Assembly (NCBI RefSeq): GCF_009755355.1
Contig: NZ_WQLB01000028.1
Span: forward strand, 1 to 60,241
Direction of reading: 5' to 3'
Source of the DNA: Deinococcus arboris
Lineage (GTDB): Bacteria > Deinococcota > Deinococci > Deinococcales > Deinococcaceae
DNA: 60,241 nucleotides
Made by a program: the position numbers and the translations under genes
Part shown: positions 55,909 to 60,241 of the stretch, one piece after another
Layout: every line of letters starts with the position of its first letter
Numbering within the stretch: the first letter of the stretch is position 1
Notes under the pieces: generated by a model
Told to the model about the DNA's origin: nothing
Database searches by the model: none
The model's input: the letters and a program-made list of their open reading frames with translations, nothing else

Positions 55909-56280
55909 TCAGGCGGGGCTCAGCCGGGTTTCGGTCACGGGGGTCAGGGCGGCGGCGTCGCGCTCGCCGGTGCGGATGCGGTACACCTGCTCCAGCGGCT
56001 GAACGAAAATCTTGCCGTCACCGACCTCGCCGGTGCGGGCGCCCTTGCAGATGGCCTGAATGGCGGCCTCGACAAATGGCTCGCTGACGGCCATGCGGAT
56101 TTCGACCTTGTCGCGGAACTCGATCATCACGCGGGTGCCCCGGTAATGCTCGATAACCTCCTGTTCGCCGCCGTGTCCACTGACACGCGACAGCGTGATG
56201 CCGCTGATGCCCGCCTGAAACAGCGCCTCTTTGACCTGCTGGACCCGTTCGGGCCTGATGACCGCCGTGACCATTTTCAT
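55909..56280 (-). CDS. glnK: PII nitrogen regulatory protein
   Basis: This 123-residue trimeric signal protein begins MKMVTAVIRPERVQQVKEAL, has a T-loop ending in EQEVIEHYRGTRV with the conserved Tyr at the modification position, and the C-terminal GKIFVQPLEQVYRIRTGE signature. It senses 2-oxoglutarate and ADP/ATP and blocks AmtB. ATG 56280 has AAGGAG upstream. Its T-loop (VSGHGGEQE) differs from the usual VKGFGRQKGH, a change worth noting. Confidence 0.94.
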   Translation of the reverse strand: MKMVTAVIRPERVQQVKEALFQAGISGITLSRVSGHGGEQEVIEHYRGTRVMIEFRDKVEIRMAVSEPFVEAAIQAICKGARTGEVGDGKIFVQPLEQVYRIRTGERDAAALTPVTETRLSPA

Positions 56281-56298
56281 GGCGTCTCCTTTTTGGCA

Positions 56299-56412
56299 CT
56301 CAATTTGCAGCGCTCGCATCCCTGCATACCGCGAGTGTACGGACAGCTATGCAAAGTGTCAAAATTGTTTTATCTATTTGACTAGATTTTTGGGAACATT
56401 TTGCAAATTGAG
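56299..56412 (-). promoter_or_regulatory. glnK-amtB promoter with flanking inverted repeat
   Basis: On the minus strand TTGACA (56362-56357), a 17-nt spacer and TACACT (56339-56334) form a canonical promoter. CTCAATTTGCA (56299-56309) and TGCAAATTGAG (56402-56412) are exact inverted copies of 11 nt, one in the leader and one upstream of the -35. The region is AT-rich. It could be the binding pair of a nitrogen regulator that loops the DNA. Confidence 0.7.
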
Positions 56413-56475
56413 CAGCAGTTGCTGCTTCAGGTCAGAGCTGACCGTGCGCGAGACCTCCCCTTCTCCAAACAAGCT

Positions 56476-56503
56476 GAAAAAAGGAGGCCTGCTGGGGCCT
56501 CCT
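56476..56503 (-). terminator. Terminator of the DUF4126 gene
   Basis: AGGAGGCC and GGCCTCCT (56482-56489, 56496-56503) form an 8-bp stem with TTTTTT after it on the minus strand. Confidence 0.85.
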
Positions 56504-56518
56504 CTTTCACTTAGGGGT

Positions 56519-57079
56519 TTAAGTCGCTCGCGGGCGCCTGCGTATTCGGGTCCAGAAGCGGTAGGCCACGACCACCAACGTCACGAGCAAGATGACGGCC
56601 AGCAGCGGCACGAAGACGGCCAGCACGCTCAGCAGCAGACTGGTGCCGTCCTCCAGGCCACTGACCACCGGGTTGGCCAGGCCGCCCGTCGTAGCGGTGG
56701 CGACTGGACGCGCCGCTGTGCGCGTGGCATGAACACCGCCCGCCACCAGCAGTCCCAGCGCCATGCTGAGCGCCGGGGGCACATCGGCCACGCCGGTCTG
56801 GGCGGCAAACAGGACAGCGCCCGCTGCCGTGTTCACCACGCCGCCCAGCAGATGCAGCGCGTGGTCCACCCCCGGAATCTTGTCGCCCACGAAGTCCAGG
56901 GCGCCAATTACTGCCACCCCGAGCAGCACCCAGGTGTTGCCCAGCAGGTCAAAGGGAGCCGCCAGGTCCATGACCCCAAAGCGGGAGAGCAGCCCCACCA
57001 GCAGCAGCGGAATATAGGCGTTCAGGCCCGCCGCACCCGACAGGCCCAGCGAGGACAGCAGCCCAGAGAGGAGTTCCAT
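56519..57079 (-). CDS. DUF4126 membrane protein
   Basis: This 186-residue protein has about four membrane helices and the DUF4126 pattern: SGAAGLNAYIPLLLVGLLSRFG, FDLLGNTWVL, IPGVDHALHLLGGVVNTAAGA and a C-terminal VLVVFVPLL-type helix with basic tail RRRPRAT. Function unknown. A TAATAG sequence lies 10 nt before the ATG. Confidence 0.82.
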   Translation of the reverse strand: MELLSGLLSSLGLSGAAGLNAYIPLLLVGLLSRFGVMDLAAPFDLLGNTWVLLGVAVIGALDFVGDKIPGVDHALHLLGGVVNTAAGAVLFAAQTGVADVPPALSMALGLLVAGGVHATRTAARPVATATTGGLANPVVSGLEDGTSLLLSVLAVFVPLLAVILLVTLVVVAYRFWTRIRRRPRAT

Positions 57080-57153
57080 ACCTGCTCTATTACGCGCCCG
57101 CGCTCCTCCCCGTTGCCCCCACAGGTCTGAAGCGAATCTTGACGCTTGGCCCC

Positions 57154-58266
57154 CTAGCCCAGGTACGCCAGCAGCAGCGCGCGCCCAGCGGCGAGGTCGT
57201 CGGTGTGGACGGCCTCAACCACCGTGTGGATATAGCGGGTGGGGAGGCTGAGGGTCAGGGTGGGCACGCCGCCTCTGCTGCGCTGAATGGCCGCGCCGTC
57301 GGTGCCGCCCAGCGCCAGCACCTCAAGCTGAGCGGGAATGTCCTGGGCCTGCGCCAGATCCCAGAACTCATCTACTAACGTCCGGTGGGAAATCATGGTG
57401 GAGTCAAACACCTTGATGCCGATCCCTTCGCCCAGCCGGGTCACCGCCTCGTCGGGGGCCACGCCAGGGGTGTCCACCGCCAGGGTGACGTCTAGGCCGA
57501 TGCCCACCGTGGGCTGCACGCCATACGCCGCCGTGATGGCGCCGCGCAGGCCCACCTCCTCCTGGGTGCTGAACACCGCGATGACCTCGTGCCGGGGAGG
57601 GGCGCCTTTCAGGGCGCGCAGGGTTTCGAGCAGCAGAAAGACGCTGGCGCGGTCGTCCATCGCCTTGCCGCAGACCAGGCGGCCTACGCGGCGGGCGGTC
57701 TGGTCGAGGGTCACCATGTCGCCCACCCGCACCTGGGCGCGGACCTCATCGGCGCTGAGGCCTAGGTCAATGAAGAACTCCTTGACCTCGGGGATTTTCT
57801 TGCGTTCCTCGGGGCTGGCAATATGCACCGGCTTGCCGCCCGGCGTCAGAATGCCGGGCAGCGCGCCGCCCCGCGCATGGACGGTGACGTTCCGGGCAAA
57901 GAGGTTACGGGTGTCAAAGCCGCCCAGGGCCTGCACGCGCAGGAAGCCCTGGTCATCAATAAACCGCACCAGAAACCCGATCTCGTCCATGTGGGCCGAG
58001 ACCATGACGCGCTCGGGCACCTGGCCGTCTGCGGCGGGCCGGGCGGCTCGGCGGGCGATGACGTTGCCCAGAGCGTCGACCCGCACCTCGTCGGCCAGGC
58101 CGTCCAGTTCGCGCAGCACGAAGTCGCGCACCGCGTCCTCCTGACCGGGAACGCCGGGCAGGTCAGACAGCCTCATCAGCACGTCCAGGCGCAGTTCAGG
58201 CAGGGGCTGGGCCGGGGTCTGCTCCAGCTGGGCGGTCTTGTTCGCCTTCTTTTTCGGTTGTGGCAC
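57154..58266 (-). CDS. M42 family metallopeptidase
   Basis: This 370-residue protein resembles M42 glutamyl/tetrahedral aminopeptidases (FrvX). It has [15 protein letters not shown] near its start, metal ligands in [41 protein letters not shown] and [10 protein letters not shown], and catalytic Glu in TQEEVG. GTG 58266 lies inside the pth 3' end and has CATACT 7 nt upstream, so it may be leaderless; a start at ATG 58176 would avoid the overlap but removes conserved residues. Confidence 0.88.
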   Translation of the reverse strand: MPQPKKKANKTAQLEQTPAQPLPELRLDVLMRLSDLPGVPGQEDAVRDFVLRELDGLADEVRVDALGNVIARRAARPAADGQVPERVMVSAHMDEIGFLVRFIDDQGFLRVQALGGFDTRNLFARNVTVHARGGALPGILTPGGKPVHIASPEERKKIPEVKEFFIDLGLSADEVRAQVRVGDMVTLDQTARRVGRLVCGKAMDDRASVFLLLETLRALKGAPPRHEVIAVFSTQEEVGLRGAITAAYGVQPTVGIGLDVTLAVDTPGVAPDEAVTRLGEGIGIKVFDSTMISHRTLVDEFWDLAQAQDIPAQLEVLALGGTDGAAIQRSRGGVPTLTLSLPTRYIHTVVEAVHTDDLAAGRALLLAYLG

Positions 58267-58891
58267 GGAGCTCAGTATGCGCCGGGCTGGGCGCAGGCGC
58301 GGGAGGTTTCGGGCGCAGGTCGGTGCTGTTGTAAGCCTGCTGGGCCTCGGCCAGTCCAGATGCAGCCCAGGTTTCGGCAGCGTTGGCCCCCAGGCGCACC
58401 AGCTCTGCCAGGGGGGCGGCTTCGTCCTCTCGCCACCTGCTCAGCACCCAGTCGCTGACGGCCCAGCCGGCGGGCGGGCGCGAAATTCCAATTTTCAGCC
58501 GGGCGAAGTCCTCGTGGCCCAGCAGCCGGATGATGTCGCGCAGGCCGTTTTGCCCCCCGTGCCGCCCGCCCAGCCGCACCTTCAGGAGCCCAAAGGGGCT
58601 GTCGAGGTCGTCTTGCAGCACCAGCAGGTCGGGGCCCTCCAGTTTGTAAAACGACATCAGCGGCGCCACGGCCTTCCCCGCCGCGTTCATAAAGGTCTGC
58701 GGCTTGACCAGCAGCACCTTGACGCCGGGCGCTGGCCCCAGGCGAAGCTCGGCGACCTCGGCGTCCTTGCCTTCTTTGCGCCAGGCGGTTCCGGCGCGGC
58801 GGACCAGTTCGTCAGCGACCAGCCAGCCCACGTTGTGCCGGGTCTGGGCGTACCCGCTGCCCGGATTGCCCAGCGCGGCCATCAGCTTCAA
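58196..58891 (-). CDS. pth: Peptidyl-tRNA hydrolase
   Basis: This 231-residue enzyme recycles peptidyl-tRNA. The N-terminus [23 protein letters not shown] (read from TTG 58891) aligns with MKLIVGLGNPG...TRHNVGF; other conserved residues are the Asn in QTFMNAAG, the Asp in [10 protein letters not shown] and the [10 protein letters not shown] loop. TTG 58891 is preceded by GGAGG and lies 1 nt after the upstream stop. A Pro/Ala-rich tail (~35 residues) overlaps the M42 start. Confidence 0.95.
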   Translation of the reverse strand: MKLMAALGNPGSGYAQTRHNVGWLVADELVRRAGTAWRKEGKDAEVAELRLGPAPGVKVLLVKPQTFMNAAGKAVAPLMSFYKLEGPDLLVLQDDLDSPFGLLKVRLGGRHGGQNGLRDIIRLLGHEDFARLKIGISRPPAGWAVSDWVLSRWREDEAAPLAELVRLGANAAETWAASGLAEAQQAYNSTDLRPKPPAPAPSPAHTELRATTEKEGEQDRPAGADPGPAPA

Positions 58892-58892
58892 G

Positions 58893-59297
58893 TTAAGCCT
58901 CCAGGCCGCTGAGCAGTTCCCGCCACTTCGCCTCGGTTTCGCGCACGCGGGCGTCGCCTTTGGCGCGGCCATAGCCAGCGCGGAATTCGGCAAAGCGGGT
59001 GTCGGTGTCAGCAAACAGCAGGCCCAGCGCCTGACGCACGTCACTGAGGTTGCGCTCGGTCAGCGGCGTGTCCTTAGCGTCCAGCACCTCGTCCAGCGTG
59101 GCCATCAGGCCCGATAGGGGCCGCAGCCACTGAAACTGTGGGTGGTTCATCACCAGCGAATACAGCTCGAAGGGGCCGCCCACGGGGCCGTGCATGAACT
59201 CGTATTCCCCTTTGGCAAAGTCCAGCAGCGCCGAGTGAAAGTGCCGCAGCGCCGGAGCCAGGGCCGTCAGTTTTGTGCGGAGAGCAGCGTCGGTCAT
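58893..59297 (-). CDS. Conserved hypothetical protein
   Basis: This 134-residue protein is soluble and helical. It has [42 protein letters not shown], a pattern seen in small bacterial proteins of unknown function. ATG 59297 has TACCCT (59304-59309) 6 nt upstream. The pth start follows its TAA after 1 nt, so the two are read together. Confidence 0.75.
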   Translation of the reverse strand: MTDAALRTKLTALAPALRHFHSALLDFAKGEYEFMHGPVGGPFELYSLVMNHPQFQWLRPLSGLMATLDEVLDAKDTPLTERNLSDVRQALGLLFADTDTRFAEFRAGYGRAKGDARVRETEAKWRELLSGLEA

Positions 59298-59330
59298 GGG
59301 GCCAGGGTAGCAAGGCGGGCGATTTCGGTT

Positions 59331-59357
59331 GAGCCGTTCGGAAAAACCGGTTCAGTT
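59331..59357. repeat. Hairpin with TTCAGTT tail
   Basis: CCGTTCGGAAAAACCGG (59334-59350) followed by TTCAGTT is similar in layout to the hairpin repeat at 28499-28530 (same GAAAAAC core and TTCA tail) but not identical. Confidence 0.3.
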
Positions 59358-59398
59358 CCCAGGTGGAAAGGCCCCTGCGCCTCCCCCACTGGCCGCCT

Positions 59399-59893
59399 TT
59401 ACCAGCCCCATGTTCCCGGCTCCCCCTTGAACGGCCCCACCACATCCGGCGTGATCCAGCCGCCGTAAAAGCCGCCCGGCTGCGGCAAGGCAGGCACGCC
59501 ATCCACCCGGCATTCGTCCATGCGCCCGGCATACACCGCCACGGCGCCGGCCAGCGCGGCAAAAGCAGGCGTAGGCTGCTCGTAACTCCAGCCTGCTGCC
59601 ACCTCGGTGCGGCTTCCGGCGCTCAGCGTCCAGTACGAGGCTTCGCCCTTCCACTCGCAGACGCTGCGGCCCGGCGCGGGTGACAGCACGCCAGCCACAA
59701 AGGCCGCGCGGGGCAGGTAGTAGGTGGGCGGGTGGCTGGTTTCCAGCACGCGAAAGCCGGCGGTGGTGTCGGCCACCAGCACGCCGCCCAGCCACACCTG
59801 CAAGCGGCGGGGCGTGCTTTCCAGACGGGGCGGGCGCGGGTAGGCCCAGACACTTTCCTGGCCTGGGCCAGGCGGGATGGGGCGAGGCGGCAT
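59399..59893 (-). CDS. DUF427 family protein
   Basis: This 164-residue protein has the DUF427 fold pattern GVLVADTTAGFRVLETSHPPTYYLP, then CEWKGEASYWTLSAG and SYEQPTPAFAALAGAVAVYAGRMDECRVDG. It is a cupin-like beta protein of unknown function, with His, Tyr and Cys residues in conserved positions. ATG 59893 has CACTCT 6 nt upstream. Confidence 0.87.
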   Translation of the reverse strand: MPPRPIPPGPGQESVWAYPRPPRLESTPRRLQVWLGGVLVADTTAGFRVLETSHPPTYYLPRAAFVAGVLSPAPGRSVCEWKGEASYWTLSAGSRTEVAAGWSYEQPTPAFAALAGAVAVYAGRMDECRVDGVPALPQPGGFYGGWITPDVVGPFKGEPGTWGW

Positions 59894-59991
59894 AAGGCGA
59901 GAGTGGCGCGAAGTGGGGAGGAATGCCGTCAGAGGGCTTACGAAGAGAGCAAGCAGAGCTGGCTGTCTTCCGTGCACAGCCGGCCCTGAGG

Positions 59992-60171
59992 TCAGTCGGG
60001 GCGGGCTTTCAGGCCCTCACGGGCTCGCTGCTGGCCCTCAAAAAACAGGGCGCCCGTGAGGGGCTCAACCGACCGCCCCTTTCGGTCCAGCTCAGAACGC
60101 ACCCTGGAAAACTGCACCAGCAACCAGATGGGCGTACCGATCAGGAGAGCCAGAATCAGGACAGTGGACAT
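59992..60171 (-). CDS. Small single-pass membrane protein
   Basis: This 59-residue protein has one membrane helix (STVLILALLIGTPIWLLVQF) and a charged helical tail (RVRSELDRKGRSVEPLTG, QQRAREGLKARPD). TAAACT (60182-60177) lies 5 nt before the ATG, so the gene is probably leaderless. The promoter overlaps ACCAG-A-CTGGT (60182-60192). It was found by reading the frame directly; function unknown. Confidence 0.6.
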   Translation of the reverse strand: MSTVLILALLIGTPIWLLVQFSRVRSELDRKGRSVEPLTGALFFEGQQRAREGLKARPD

Positions 60172-60241
60172 GCACCAGTTTACCAGACTGGTTGGTGCCC
60201 CGCCTTCTCAAGGCTGTCGCAATTGATGCAGGCTGCTGTTC

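Overview
The window is a high-GC bacterial chromosome segment that looks like a Deinococcus (Deinococcota) core-genome region. Four things point there: a complete nine-gene V-type (not F-type) ATPase operon in the order G-I-K-E-C-F-A-B-D; a glutaminyl-tRNA synthetase fused to a C-terminal YqeY domain; many tandem or overlapping small DinB-family genes; and at least 21 start codons with a TANNNT -10 box only 5-8 nt upstream, the leaderless-mRNA promoter layout reported for Deinococcus. I see no plasmid, integrase, transposase, rRNA or CRISPR array. Identity is inferred from sequence reading alone.

Layout. 1-3.1 kb (minus): holB coupled to a metallophosphoesterase, then an S66 LD-carboxypeptidase. 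3.6-9.2 kb: stress genes (SDR, DUF892, DUF2171), a low-GC islet bounded by inverted repeats, an MTHFS-like gene, a DinB-like gene, pilT, and small genes including one broken by an in-frame TAG. 9.3-15.4 kb: SMP-30 protein, sucA and sucB (2-oxoglutarate dehydrogenase E1 and E2) separated by a secreted protein. 15.6-20 kb: carbonic anhydrase, small proteins, SRP RNA, tRNA-Leu(GAG), rpsO with a structured leader, GGCT-like and Nudix genes, and a broken DUF2268 gene. 20-21.2 kb: an S24 self-cleaving-type repressor divergent from a holin-like membrane gene, with a perfect operator between the -35 and -10 boxes. 21.3-30 kb: trypsin-like PDZ protease, small proteins, glnS-yqeY, a secreted propeller protein, a TPR protein. 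30-36.2 kb: a stand-alone FtsH N-terminal domain gene directly before ftsH, a GNAT gene, then an ECF sigma / anti-sigma-propeller / thioredoxin / CcdA operon with two TGAACC...CGTA elements. 36.2-40 kb: three DinB genes plus DUF3224, divergent from a WYL regulator; a 4Fe-4S/CDGSH protein; DUF4279. 40-45.4 kb: map, pyrimidine phosphorylase, FtsB-like protein, thioesterase, ROK kinase, HD protein. 45.5-54.2 kb: V-ATPase operon. 54.5-60.2 kb (minus): glnK-amtB, DUF4126, M42 peptidase, pth, and small genes.

The clearest functional units are the V-ATPase, the glnK-amtB ammonium pair, the split sucA/sucB pair, the redox-type ECF operon, the DinB/WYL cluster and the repressor/holin-like pair. The best candidates for something undescribed are the FtsH N-domain paralog (30059-30553), the S24 repressor/holin-like switch (20057-21234) and the ECF/propeller/thioredoxin operon (33132-36189). 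Starts were chosen from Shine-Dalgarno sites, -10 boxes and overlaps seen in the sequence; product names come from motif recognition, not from database searches.
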